Part shown: piece after piece, positions 1 through 10,699 of the stretch
How positions within the stretch are numbered: position 1 is the stretch's first letter
How the letters are laid out: every line of letters starts with the position of its first letter
From: Candidatus Shapirobacteria bacterium
GTDB taxonomy: Bacteria > Patescibacteriota > Microgenomatia > UBA12405
Direction of reading: 5' to 3'
Assembly (NCBI GenBank): GCA_018062705.1
Contig: JAGORQ010000008.1
Coordinates: forward strand, 1-40,035
DNA length: 40,035 bases
Notes under the pieces: model-generated
Told to the model about the DNA's origin: nothing
What the model saw: only the letters and a program-made list of their open reading frames with translations
The model's database searches: none
Translations under genes and position numbers: made by a program

Positions 1-3930
<3,930 letters not shown>

Positions 3931-3993
3931 CGAGGAAAGTTAAAATATAATTATGGGACGAGTTATGTACCAACCGCTCGCCGAATGTGGGTA

Positions 3994-4022
3994 ATTATAT
4001 ACGTATCAAAGAGGACTGGCAA
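3994..4022 (-). promoter_or_regulatory. rpoBC promoter
   Basis: On the minus strand TTGCCA (4022-4017), a 17-base spacer, then TATAAT (3999-3994). It is the best sigma70-type promoter in the window and lies in the gap between rpoB and the Cys-rich gene. Predicted transcription start is near 3987, leaving a leader of ~57 nt before rpoB. Confidence 0.8.
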
Positions 4023-4042
4023 GAAGCAAATTGGAGACGTAT

Positions 4043-4732
4043 TTAGTAGATACAGTTGGACCAGTAAAGACACCCATCGTCCCTTTTGTAACAGGCTTTG
4101 TATTTAGTTGAGTTGAAGCATTTTCTCATGACACCTTCTCCAACTGAGTTGCAACCCCAATAAGCGCCAAGATAGAGGCATTTAGCAGAGATTGTAGGTT
4201 TTATCGATGAGCTTGGAACTGGAACTCTTGTTGGCATCAAAGTTGGGGTACGAGAAGGCATTGGAGTAAATGTCGGTGTTGGGGAGAGATATGGTTGAAT
4301 GCAGTCACTAGTCCAGTACAAACACCCATCAGAGCGTAACTCACACACTTTATAACCGGCAACTCCAAAATTTGAGGTACAACTCTTCCTTTCATCTAAA
4401 GTTTCACAACCAAAATATAAACCCAGATACGCACATTTTAATGGTACGGTGGGTGTGGGTAAAACTTTGGTGACAGTAGGTAAGAGCGGGACTGAAGTTG
4501 CTCCAGAGGGAACACAGACCCAAGTACCAGTTCTGGTATCACAAGACCAACCGTAGGCACATGGTTGTTTCCAATTTGTAGGGTTAGTAACTTCAGAACA
4601 GTTGTAGGTGGCTTTGTTGCGATTATCTTGATTGGTGGAAACTAATAGTGAAGCAACAGGGAGGGCTACTGCCATAACGACTAAACCAACTAGTACCCAG
4701 AGCTGAGCGAGACCTGAATTTTTAGATGTCAT
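4043..4732 (-). CDS. Secreted Cys-rich protein with a duplicated six-cysteine domain
   Basis: 229 aa, function unknown. Residues ~9-31 form one hydrophobic N-terminal segment (signal anchor or uncleaved signal). Then comes a four-Cys stretch (C45, C58, C64, C73), a Pro/Thr linker, six-Cys domain A (C100-C144), a second Pro/Thr/Ser linker, and six-Cys domain B (C185-C227). A and B are clearly related: both begin C-x-YLG-x-Y-x-GC and end DGCLYW-x(2-3)-C. Sixteen cysteines outside the membrane suggest disulfide-bonded extracellular modules on flexible stalks. It follows the 4775-5617 gene by 42 bases in the same direction, and that gene also encodes a Cys module on a TM anchor, so they probably form one surface-protein operon. 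No catalytic motif is visible. Confidence 0.85.
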   Translation of the reverse strand: MTSKNSGLAQLWVLVGLVVMAVALPVASLLVSTNQDNRNKATYNCSEVTNPTNWKQPCAYGWSCDTRTGTWVCVPSGATSVPLLPTVTKVLPTPTVPLKCAYLGLYFGCETLDERKSCTSNFGVAGYKVCELRSDGCLYWTSDCIQPYLSPTPTFTPMPSRTPTLMPTRVPVPSSSIKPTISAKCLYLGAYWGCNSVGEGVMRKCFNSTKYKACYKRDDGCLYWSNCIY

Positions 4733-4774
4733 GAGTTAATGATAAGACTATTTTTGTTGATGTAAATAGTTTGT

Positions 4775-5617
4775 TTATTGGAAAAAATACCAAGTTAGTG
4801 CCTTCCATTTACCATCAGAGTAAGTCATCAAGATTGAGAGTGGTGTATTTGGGGGGACAACTTTGAAAGTCTTACCGTTTTTGTCGGTTAGATTTAGATA
4901 CACATGAAAGTAGTTCTTGTCGGAATCGTATTTTGAGCTAATGATTTTGTAACTGACTAGCTCATATCCAGCGGCGATTTTTTCGTCGAAGTTTTTGTCA
5001 GCCGATAACTCTTTTGTGGTAGCCCAATCAGCAGTGACGTAAGCATCAAGGTATTTTGTAGCTATTGATAACGGGTCCGTCTTGGTTGTTGTTGTTGTTG
5101 TTGTTGTTGTGATTGGATTAATTTTTGAAGTGGGAGAAGCAACCGTCTTCCCTGTGGGTTGCGGGGTAAATGCATCACAGGCTTTGTCGGTACAGGTGAT
5201 AGTCAAGTCTTTGGTACAACTACAAGTATTGCAACCATCGGCTGAAGGAAATGATTCATCGACCTGATAATTTGTATCGTTAAGCAAACAGGTTTCGCCT
5301 AAAACTGGCTGTGTTGGTAATGCTGTAGGTAAGGCAACAACCGGGGAAGAACCGCTCATTGAGCGATAAAAATTGTAGCCAATGGCTGATAAAACACCAA
5401 GAAATACCAGTAAGGAAATGAAAAATAAAAATTTGATAAAAACTGGTGTGGATTCAGAAACAATGGCAGGGCTGACAACAGCCGATCTTTCGGAAATCAT
5501 TGGCTTAACCTCTGATGGTGATAAGGCAATTTGTGAAGGTGGAGTAGATGCTTGTCCCATATCAGCGGCATATTTATCGATTATTTCTTGATATTTTTTG
5601 TTTGCATTTTCATCCAT
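4775..5617 (-). CDS. Membrane-anchored protein with pacifastin/VWC-like Cys module
   Basis: 280 aa from the ATG at 5617. The frame stays open upstream to 5779, but that would run across the start of the divergent surface gene, so the inner start is preferred. Order: cytoplasmic segment 1-57 with a Pro/Ser-rich part, TM helix ~59-81, Pro-rich stalk, Cys module C110-C129-C132-C134-C142-C147 with the signature CNTCSC-x7-CT-x3-C, then a Thr9 tract (from a GTT repeat on the plus strand), then a globular ~95-residue domain starting DPLSIATKYLDAYV that resembles small lipoprotein or NTF2-like folds. The CN-x-C-x-C...CT-x3-C pattern is that of pacifastin/VWC-like domains. Predicted surface role; ligand or protease target unknown. 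Confidence 0.85.
   Translation of the reverse strand: MDENANKKYQEIIDKYAADMGQASTPPSQIALSPSEVKPMISERSAVVSPAIVSESTPVFIKFLFFISLLVFLGVLSAIGYNFYRSMSGSSPVVALPTALPTQPVLGETCLLNDTNYQVDESFPSADGCNTCSCTKDLTITCTDKACDAFTPQPTGKTVASPTSKINPITTTTTTTTTKTDPLSIATKYLDAYVTADWATTKELSADKNFDEKIAAGYELVSYKIISSKYDSDKNYFHVYLNLTDKNGKTFKVVPPNTPLSILMTYSDGKWKALTWYFFQ
5085..5108. repeat. (GTT)8 trinucleotide microsatellite inside a coding region
   Basis: Eight perfect GTT units on the plus strand, read as ACA/ACC Thr codons on the coding strand, making a Thr9 linker between the Cys module and the C-terminal domain of the 4775-5617 protein. Unit changes would alter linker length without frameshift. Confidence 0.95.
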
Positions 5618-5661
5618 GGTTAAATCATCGCACTTTATAGACAGTAGTGTCAAATATTTGG

Positions 5662-5667
5662 TAGAGT
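5662..5667 (+). promoter_or_regulatory. Possible leaderless -10 box for the LPASG gene
   Basis: TAGAGT, 5 bases before the ATG at 5673; spacing fits the leaderless pattern seen at many genes here, but the hexamer is a weaker match. Confidence 0.4.
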
Positions 5668-5672
5668 TATTT

Positions 5673-6158
5673 ATGATAAAAAATATATTATTGATTTTGG
5701 TGGTTTTAGTCAGTCTAACAGTATTTCCTGCTAGAGCCAGTGGTTTTAATTTGCAATCGATTGGAGGAATGGACACCACAGGTAAACAAATATCCCATTG
5801 GTGGTATACCGGATTTAGACCAACATTTAAGGGAGAGGCGTCGCCAAGCGCTCCAGTAAATGTAACAATTGATGGAACTGCACTACAGGTTAATGCTGAC
5901 TCTTCGGGAAGTTGGCTGTTTACTCCAACTGATCAATTAGGTGAAGGCGACCATACTGTCAATCTAGAGAACAATGGTTCTAAAATTGACTTTACACTTA
6001 CTTTGGGGGCAAATAATGTAAATATGACGGCAGTAGAAAAAGGTGCTGGTGATGCCCTGCCAGCATCAGGGACTTTTGAAGTAACTGTAGCAATTATCGC
6101 AATTAGTGTGGTACTGATGGGATTTGGGATGTTTGGCTATGGTAAGATACTAGGGTGA
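5673..6158 (+). CDS. Sortase-substrate surface protein (LPASG signal)
   Basis: 161 aa from the ATG at 5673; an earlier in-frame ATG at 5598 would put non-signal sequence before the signal peptide and overlap the divergent gene. Signal peptide 1-23 (hydrophobic core ILLILVVLVSL, then ARA/SG as a cleavage region), an Ig-like beta domain ~45-112 with the bacterial Big-type pattern (PTFKGEASP...VNVTIDG...GSWLFTP...GDHTV), then LPASG at 129-133, hydrophobic segment ~137-156 and a short tail with one Lys. This is an LPxTG-like cell-wall sorting signal; a sortase is encoded at 9959-10699. The stop overlaps the GTG start of miaB (GTGA), so the two are translated from one message. Confidence 0.85.
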   Translation: MIKNILLILVVLVSLTVFPARASGFNLQSIGGMDTTGKQISHWWYTGFRPTFKGEASPSAPVNVTIDGTALQVNADSSGSWLFTPTDQLGEGDHTVNLENNGSKIDFTLTLGANNVNMTAVEKGAGDALPASGTFEVTVAIIAISVVLMGFGMFGYGKILG

Positions 6159-7222
6159 AAGTCTATATAAAAACATTTGGTTGTGCCCAAAATAAAGCGG
6201 ACTCGGAAAGGATTAAGGCCTATTATTGGGAAAAAGGATTTGAGACAACTGAAGACTGGAAAGAGGCGGATGAGGTGGTGATTAATACTTGTATTATCAG
6301 GGAGAGTGCTGAGAATAGAGCCTATGGACTAATCAACACAGTTAACAGTTACGAGTTACGAGTAAAAAAGAAAATAAATATAGTAGTTACAGGATGTTTG
6401 GTGGGGGCGAATCAAGATAAAATAAATAAATTAAAAATAAAATTTCCGGAGGTAGACGAATGGGCGGCGATTGGGAAGTTTTTGGTCTGGGAGCCAATTA
6501 GAACTAAAAAGGGGGCGGCATTGGTATCGATTAGTACCGGTTGCAACAACCATTGTTCGTTTTGTATTGTACCCAAGGCTCGAGGTAAAGAAGTGTCGCG
6601 GACAATGAGTAGTATTTTAAGCGAGATTGATAATGCGATAGAACAGGGATTTTCGGAGGTTGTACTGATTGGACAAAATGTAAATAGTTATGGGAGTGAT
6701 TTTGGGGGTGAGAGTTATGTCCACATGGGAAAAAAAAGAATTAAAAGCATGTTTCCAACTTTGTTGGAAAATGTTGCGAAGAAGAATTTGAAAAAGATTT
6801 CGTTTGTCAGTAGTAATCCCTGGGATTTTTCGGATGAACTGATTGCCACCATCGCTAAATACCCAAACATCGACCGATTGTTGCATCTCCCCTTCCAGGC
6901 AGGTAATGATGAAATTTTAAAAAGAATGAATAGAAGCTATACCAAACAGGAGTATTTGGAATTGGTGGAGAAAATTAAGGCCGGGATTAAGGATGTCAAA
7001 TTTTCAACTGATATTATTATTGGATTCCCGGGAGAAACTGATGAACAGTTTGAAGACACGGTGGATGTGTGCCAAAAAGTAGGGTTTGATATAGCCTACC
7101 TCAACAAGTACTCCCCTCGCCTCGGAACCGTCTCGGCTAAACTTTTTAAAAACGACGTGTCGATGAAGGTGAAGAAGGAAAGATGGGTGAGGTTGGAAGA
7201 ATTGGTAAATAAAAAGAACTAA
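6155..7222 (+). CDS. miaB: MiaB-type tRNA methylthiotransferase lacking the TRAM domain
   Basis: Radical-SAM enzyme that adds a methylthio group to i6A37 of tRNAs. N-terminal UPF0004 domain with Fe-S cysteines C10, C46 and C81; radical-SAM motif C130-x3-C134-x2-C137 (CNNHCSFC); NTC..RE.AE and IIGFPGET(D) motifs point to MiaB rather than RimO or MtaB. At 355 aa it ends ~70-80 residues before the usual end, so the RNA-binding TRAM domain is missing. The start is GTG at 6155, overlapping the stop of the LPASG gene. The last 4 bases overlap the convergent PIN gene. Confidence 0.9.
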   Translation: MKVYIKTFGCAQNKADSERIKAYYWEKGFETTEDWKEADEVVINTCIIRESAENRAYGLINTVNSYELRVKKKINIVVTGCLVGANQDKINKLKIKFPEVDEWAAIGKFLVWEPIRTKKGAALVSISTGCNNHCSFCIVPKARGKEVSRTMSSILSEIDNAIEQGFSEVVLIGQNVNSYGSDFGGESYVHMGKKRIKSMFPTLLENVAKKNLKKISFVSSNPWDFSDELIATIAKYPNIDRLLHLPFQAGNDEILKRMNRSYTKQEYLELVEKIKAGIKDVKFSTDIIIGFPGETDEQFEDTVDVCQKVGFDIAYLNKYSPRLGTVSAKLFKNDVSMKVKKERWVRLEELVNKKN

Positions 7223-7719
7223 CCACGCTCAGAAAACCTCTTCATCAGCAAATTTAGATCTGGACTGAAAGTTGCCACCAATATAGTTTTTGAGTAGTGA
7301 TTTTCATTAAAAACTAGAGGTGTGCGCTCTTGCTCAATGAAATATGGCCAAGGAAAATCTCTACCGTTCGTTGTTAAAATAAAGTTGTTAGTGATAATTG
7401 AAGTCGCAGCGATAATTTTGTCCCCATCACTTATTTTTTCGCATGGGATACTTTCCATTCGATAAACGGTTTCTAGTTGAGCTGCTGTTAGTAAAATATT
7501 TGTATCTACAGGATACTTTTTAAATTTATCTAATATGCTTACTAATTCTGTTTCGGTTTTTAATTTAGCGCCTCGAAGTAGCTCGAAGATTGAATATTCC
7601 GAAAAATAAAGTGAATGTCCTTGGCTATCTAGATCTGCTAATAGGTTGGTAAAGGGAATGCTAGTTCCACGACTTGAAGAATATTGAACTATATTTGTAT
7701 CTAAGATAAAACTGGCCAC
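7219..7719 (-). CDS. PIN-domain ribonuclease, VapC-like toxin
   Basis: 166 aa. PIN fold with the expected acidic residues: D7 (LDTN), E46 (FELLRG), D98/D100 (DGDKIIAAT) and D121 near the C-terminal strand (TTNGRDF). VapC-family enzymes are Mg-dependent RNases, often cutting tRNA or rRNA. The start is GTG at 7719, two bases after the stop of the small upstream gene at 7722-7898, the usual antitoxin-then-toxin order with tight coupling. Some 30 residues past the PIN core are of unknown role. The 3' end overlaps the end of miaB by 4 bases in convergent orientation. Confidence 0.85.
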   Translation of the reverse strand: MASFILDTNIVQYSSSRGTSIPFTNLLADLDSQGHSLYFSEYSIFELLRGAKLKTETELVSILDKFKKYPVDTNILLTAAQLETVYRMESIPCEKISDGDKIIAATSIITNNFILTTNGRDFPWPYFIEQERTPLVFNENHYSKTILVATFSPDLNLLMKRFSERG

Positions 7720-7721
7720 AA

Positions 7722-7898
7722 TTAATCTAAAGTATATTCAAAAACGTCCTTTTTTGATAAACGTCTCAACCCTTTTATAAGCTCACTAAACGATCCTCCC
7801 TTAGTACTCCTAACTGCACTTTTGCCTATTTTAATTTTTTTACCTCCGATAATTAACTCGGTAACTTTAGTATTTTTTTTAATTGCTTTTTTCACCAT
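7722..7898 (-). CDS. Small antitoxin partner of the PIN toxin
   Basis: 58 aa, very basic, beginning MVKKAIKKNTKV and ending KKDVFEYTLD. It has no recognised fold: a short beta-like stretch (ELIIGGKKIKIGKSAV) is followed by a helix (FSELIKGLRRL). The assignment rests on position: same strand, two bases before the GTG start of the PIN gene, with its own -10 box 5 bases before its ATG. The beta-then-helix layout would suit an AbrB- or Phd-like antitoxin, but this is inference. Confidence 0.7.
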   Translation of the reverse strand: MVKKAIKKNTKVTELIIGGKKIKIGKSAVRSTKGGSFSELIKGLRRLSKKDVFEYTLD

Positions 7899-7903
7899 AA
7901 ATA

Positions 7904-7909
7904 ATTATA
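7904..7909 (-). promoter_or_regulatory. Leaderless -10 box of the PIN toxin-antitoxin operon
   Basis: TATAAT on the minus strand, 5 bases before the ATG at 7898, so transcription should begin at or next to the start codon. Confidence 0.65.
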
Positions 7910-7958
7910 ACTCAAAACATTGCTTAGTGAAGACGGAGGAGTTGGTGGATATAAAGGA

Positions 7959-8258
7959 CTAAAAACAATTAGCAATTATAGAGTAAGGATCAAAGTCGGA
8001 CATACCCTGAGGTAAAGCATTTATATTAACACCATAATTTTTACCATCAGCACAGGTGGTTAGTTTTGTTTTTATTAATATTCTCCTAGCTGTTGGTTGA
8101 TCAGTAGCGCCAACAAGCAAAACTGGGAGAGTGCATCTATCACGAACGGGACAGAAAAATTGTTTCTCAGGAAGGTTTTGATTGCGTGGACAACCAGCGG
8201 TTAATCTCCAATGCAGTTCATTACTGTCGTTAACTAAAATTGCTGGTATTCTTGGCAT
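7959..8258 (-). CDS. Hypothetical small Cys protein (RC-x-L type)
   Basis: 99 aa, not recognised. Cysteines at 23, 36, 42, 69 and 98; no signal peptide or TM helix. The segment DRCTLPVLLVGATDQ resembles the RC-x-L segments of the small proteins at 14745-14996 and 33889-34086, hinting at a loose family. Its own promoter-like TATAAT lies 5 bases before the ATG and abuts the mltG stop, so it can be expressed apart from mltG. Real-gene status rests on that promoter and on codon use like its neighbours. Confidence 0.6.
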   Translation of the reverse strand: MPRIPAILVNDSNELHWRLTAGCPRNQNLPEKQFFCPVRDRCTLPVLLVGATDQPTARRILIKTKLTTCADGKNYGVNINALPQGMSDFDPYSIIANCF

Positions 8259-8263
8259 ATTGG

Positions 8264-8272
8264 ATTATATCA
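8264..8272 (-). promoter_or_regulatory. Leaderless extended -10 box
   Basis: TGATATAAT (TGn-TATAAT) on the minus strand, with TATAAT at 8269-8264, 5 bases before the ATG at 8258. It overlaps the mltG stop codon. Confidence 0.65.
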
Positions 8273-9229
8273 CTTCAAATATTTCGCTATGTTTTGATTG
8301 TGTTCATCAAGGGTTTTGGCATAATGCATGAGGCCGTCGTTGCCAGTGATATAGAAGAGATAGTCTGAGGTGATGGGATGGTAAGTGGCAAATAGCGAAT
8401 TGTAGCCGGGGCTACAAATGGGTGAGGGTGGCAAACCGGGATTGAGATAGGTGTTGAATGGTGAATTTATGGACAGATCGGCTTTTGAGATTGGTAGCCA
8501 GTAATCTTTTTGGGTGAATTTAGAGTCCTTGGCGTACTGGACAGTGGCATCGATTTGTAAAGCCATACCAATTTCTAGCCGATTAAGGAGAACACCGGCA
8601 ATTTCCTGTTTTGACTTGAGACTGCGTCCTTCGCGCTCGAGAAGTGAGGCAAAAGTGACAATTTCTGAGTCAGACATTTGTGTGTTAGTCGCACCCGCCT
8701 TGGCTTCGGCGAGCTTTTTATCAAAATTTTTTTGAATAACTGTCAAAACTTGGGGCGTAGTATAACTCTCGGGTATTAAATAGCTGTCGGGATACAAATA
8801 GCCTTCGTGGTTTTTGACATCAGCCAGAAATTCTGGTCGACTGGTTTTTAATTCTACTGGCAAATTTGAAGCAACCTCCTCAATTCGACTACCTTCAATT
8901 ATCTTGAACCAATAATCTTGGCTTCCACCTTGAGTTAATTTGGTAATAATTTGACTGGGAGTTAGGTTGGCAGATAGACGAAATTGGCCGGCTTTTAATT
9001 TATTATTTAATCCCATCTGACGGGCAATAAGTAAAAAAATATATTGATTCCTTATAAGTTTATTTTTTTGAAGCCGGGCGCTAATTTCATCAGCACCATC
9101 TCCTTGATTGACAACAAAATCTTTGACGGTGTTGTCAGAGCTTAGAGGGAGCGAATTGGTGTAAGACCAAAATATACCGGTACAAAAAATAAAAAATAAG
9201 GCTAGAACTAAAATGAACCAACGTTTCAT
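8270..9229 (-). CDS. mltG: Endolytic murein transglycosylase MltG
   Basis: 319 aa. Cuts nascent glycan strands in the membrane and limits peptidoglycan chain length. N-terminal TM helix ~4-22; LysM-like region ~36-100; YceG catalytic domain with ASLLERE (catalytic Glu198), the block LNRLEIGMALQIDATVQYA, SPFNTYLNPGLPP(S)PI and the C-terminal G.DG..H.AKTLDEHN. All family landmarks are present and the length is normal. The start overlaps the stop of the zinc-ribbon gene by one base (TGATG), and ruvX lies just upstream, so this is a ruvX / zinc-ribbon / mltG operon. A ruvX-mltG pairing is common in Gram-positive-like genomes. Confidence 0.95.
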   Translation of the reverse strand: MKRWFILVLALFFIFCTGIFWSYTNSLPLSSDNTVKDFVVNQGDGADEISARLQKNKLIRNQYIFLLIARQMGLNNKLKAGQFRLSANLTPSQIITKLTQGGSQDYWFKIIEGSRIEEVASNLPVELKTSRPEFLADVKNHEGYLYPDSYLIPESYTTPQVLTVIQKNFDKKLAEAKAGATNTQMSDSEIVTFASLLEREGRSLKSKQEIAGVLLNRLEIGMALQIDATVQYAKDSKFTQKDYWLPISKADLSINSPFNTYLNPGLPPSPICSPGYNSLFATYHPITSDYLFYITGNDGLMHYAKTLDEHNQNIAKYLK

Positions 9230-9423
9230 CAGACCTCGTCAAATAAAGCTCGACGATAATTACTTTTGGATGTTTCAATAAAAATTCGGCCACAACGACA
9301 AGTGACAGTGGTTCGACCGCCAACGGGTGCTCGCTTACCTTTGGATAAATCTTCACCACAACCAACACACCTGCCTTGGGATAATAACCAAGCTTGGATC
9401 GGAGCAATTAGGTTTTTGATCAT
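9229..9423 (-). CDS. Small zinc-ribbon protein
   Basis: 64 aa. Cys pairs C19-VG-C22 and C42-R-C44 form a plausible zinc ribbon around a basic loop (SKGKRAPVGGRT). No catalytic motif. It sits between ruvX (6 bases) and mltG (1-base overlap), so it is co-translated with them. Such mini zinc ribbons often bind nucleic acid or act as adaptors, but no specific role can be assigned here. Confidence 0.75.
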   Translation of the reverse strand: MIKNLIAPIQAWLLSQGRCVGCGEDLSKGKRAPVGGRTTVTCRCGRIFIETSKSNYRRALFDEV

Positions 9424-9429
9424 TATTGA

Positions 9430-9804
9430 TTAATCTGTAACAACACGGCGAAGGATGACGGCTGCCGCGACCGAGTCGATACTTTTTTTATAATTTTTGG
9501 CTTTACCAAAATTGTCTTTGAAAAGACTAGTAGCTTCTATTGTGCTAACTGCCTCTTCAACAGTTTCGACTTCTAAGTTTACCATGCTACGAAGTTTGTC
9601 GACAAAGACCAGTGTTGTTTTGGCAAACTCACCTTCGGATACACCAACAAAAATTTTTTCGATGGAATATTCAGTGATAGTTTTGTTGATTAAGACAAAA
9701 ATTTTGTCATCGTTGGGTATAGGAGGTAGGGTGGAAATAATGCCTAACGTTGAATAGGCCAAGCCGATTCTTTTAGTACCATAATCTATAGATAAAAGAT
9801 TCAT
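9430..9804 (-). CDS. ruvX: RuvX/YqgF-type RNase H-fold nuclease
   Basis: 124 aa, close to the family norm. Role: 16S rRNA 5'-end maturation and/or putative Holliday-junction resolution. RNase H-like fold with SIDYGTKRIGLA (D7), VEEAVST (E83/E84) and SIDSVAAAVIL (D110), the three acidic catalytic positions. The usual VGLP-x-(N) segment reads VGVSEGEF, a divergent version. First gene of the ruvX / zinc-ribbon / mltG operon. The 154-base gap upstream is AT-rich with a GC hairpin at 9817-9835. Confidence 0.93.
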   Translation of the reverse strand: MNLLSIDYGTKRIGLAYSTLGIISTLPPIPNDDKIFVLINKTITEYSIEKIFVGVSEGEFAKTTLVFVDKLRSMVNLEVETVEEAVSTIEATSLFKDNFGKAKNYKKSIDSVAAAVILRRVVTD

Positions 9805-9816
9805 AATTTAATTACT

Positions 9817-9835
9817 AATCCGCCAAAGGCGGATT
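9817..9835. repeat. Short GC palindrome, TCCGCC...GGCGGA type
   Basis: AATCCGCC-AAA-GGCGGATT, a perfect 8-bp stem with a 3-base loop in an otherwise very AT-rich gap of 154 bases (9805-9958) between ruvX and the sortase gene. The same core recurs inside dnaK at 39989-40003, so it is probably a dispersed repeat rather than a terminator; no T-run follows directly. Confidence 0.85.
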
Positions 9836-9958
9836 GTATTTTTGTGTAAAATTTTAAACTTCGTAAAAATTTTTCATGAAAATACTAAAATAAATTTATT
9901 CGTAATTGTAAAATAAAATTTTATTATAAACAGTATTTAGATTGTAGTGTTGGTGATT

Positions 9959-10699
9959 TTAATTATCAGCAATTCGAGCACGGACGACAAGGCGACGGAG
10001 ATAAGTGCCTGGAGGGGAACAGGTGACAAATGAAATATACTTGCCATCATAGCGTTGTTCGAGAATTGACAAGTCGGTGGGCTGAACCTCAAACATTTCT
10101 TCAACTAAATATTTATATTGGATATTGTCGTAGGTAACATCAATTTCATCACCTTGTTTGAGGCGATAGAGCGTGGCAAAAATAGTCAAATATGACTTTG
10201 GGTTAAAAAATTGAGGCAAAACCGAATGTCCAAAAACAACTCCATTTCCCAGCTGGCCAGGGAGAGCTGTTTGGGGATACTGGATCAGACTCTTTTTCAG
10301 ATCTTGACTCCCGATTATAACTACAGCATCTTTTATTTTAAGATTGGGGATAGAAATTACATAAGTGTTGCCACTCTTGGGGATGGAGGAGGTAACTTGG
10401 TTACCGCCAGGATCGGTAACAAACCAATTGTTGAGTCGGGTATAATCGGTGGACAAGTCACCTAGGACGCTACCAGAGTTGTTGTAGAAATGAGCCGATA
10501 ATGGGTTAATGATTTGACCGAACTTCGATGAATATTCTAGTTGATATTGAACTATAGGGAGAATGGCTGATGAGAAAATAAATAGTCCAACTACAAATAA
10601 AAGTCCAGCAAAAACCCGTTTATGCCGTTTAAGAACAGGTCTCAAACGGAAAGTTCGAGGAGTGGCTGGAGATGTCTCTTTGACGTATAAGTAACTCAC
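9959..10699 (-). CDS. Sortase (class D/E-like transpeptidase)
   Basis: 246 aa. Cysteine transpeptidase that cuts LPxTG-like signals and attaches surface proteins to the wall or to each other. Basic N-terminus, TM helix ~28-49, then the beta-barrel with catalytic His158 (VVFGHSVLP), Cys227 (FVTCSPPGTYLRR) and Arg235/236, all in the expected order. A likely substrate is the LPASG protein at 5673-6158. The start overlaps the stop region of the large membrane protein upstream by 4 bases, so the two are translationally coupled. The subclass is uncertain: TC-x-P-x-GT-x3-R-LVVRA fits class D/E better than A or B. Confidence 0.92.
   Translation of the reverse strand: MSYLYVKETSPATPRTFRLRPVLKRHKRVFAGLLFVVGLFIFSSAILPIVQYQLEYSSKFGQIINPLSAHFYNNSGSVLGDLSTDYTRLNNWFVTDPGGNQVTSSIPKSGNTYVISIPNLKIKDAVVIIGSQDLKKSLIQYPQTALPGQLGNGVVFGHSVLPQFFNPKSYLTIFATLYRLKQGDEIDVTYDNIQYKYLVEEMFEVQPTDLSILEQRYDGKYISFVTCSPPGTYLRRLVVRARIADN

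Noticed and set aside
5082-5267. Plus-strand frame starting with a run of valines
   Set aside because: It is the antisense of the Thr9 tract and Cys module of the 4775-5617 gene.
5598-5672. Upstream in-frame start (ATG at 5598) for the LPASG protein, and the upstream extension of the opposite gene to 5779
   Set aside because: The two extensions would overlap each other. The inner start at 5673 gives a normal signal peptide, and the inner start at 5617 gives a normal cytoplasmic head.
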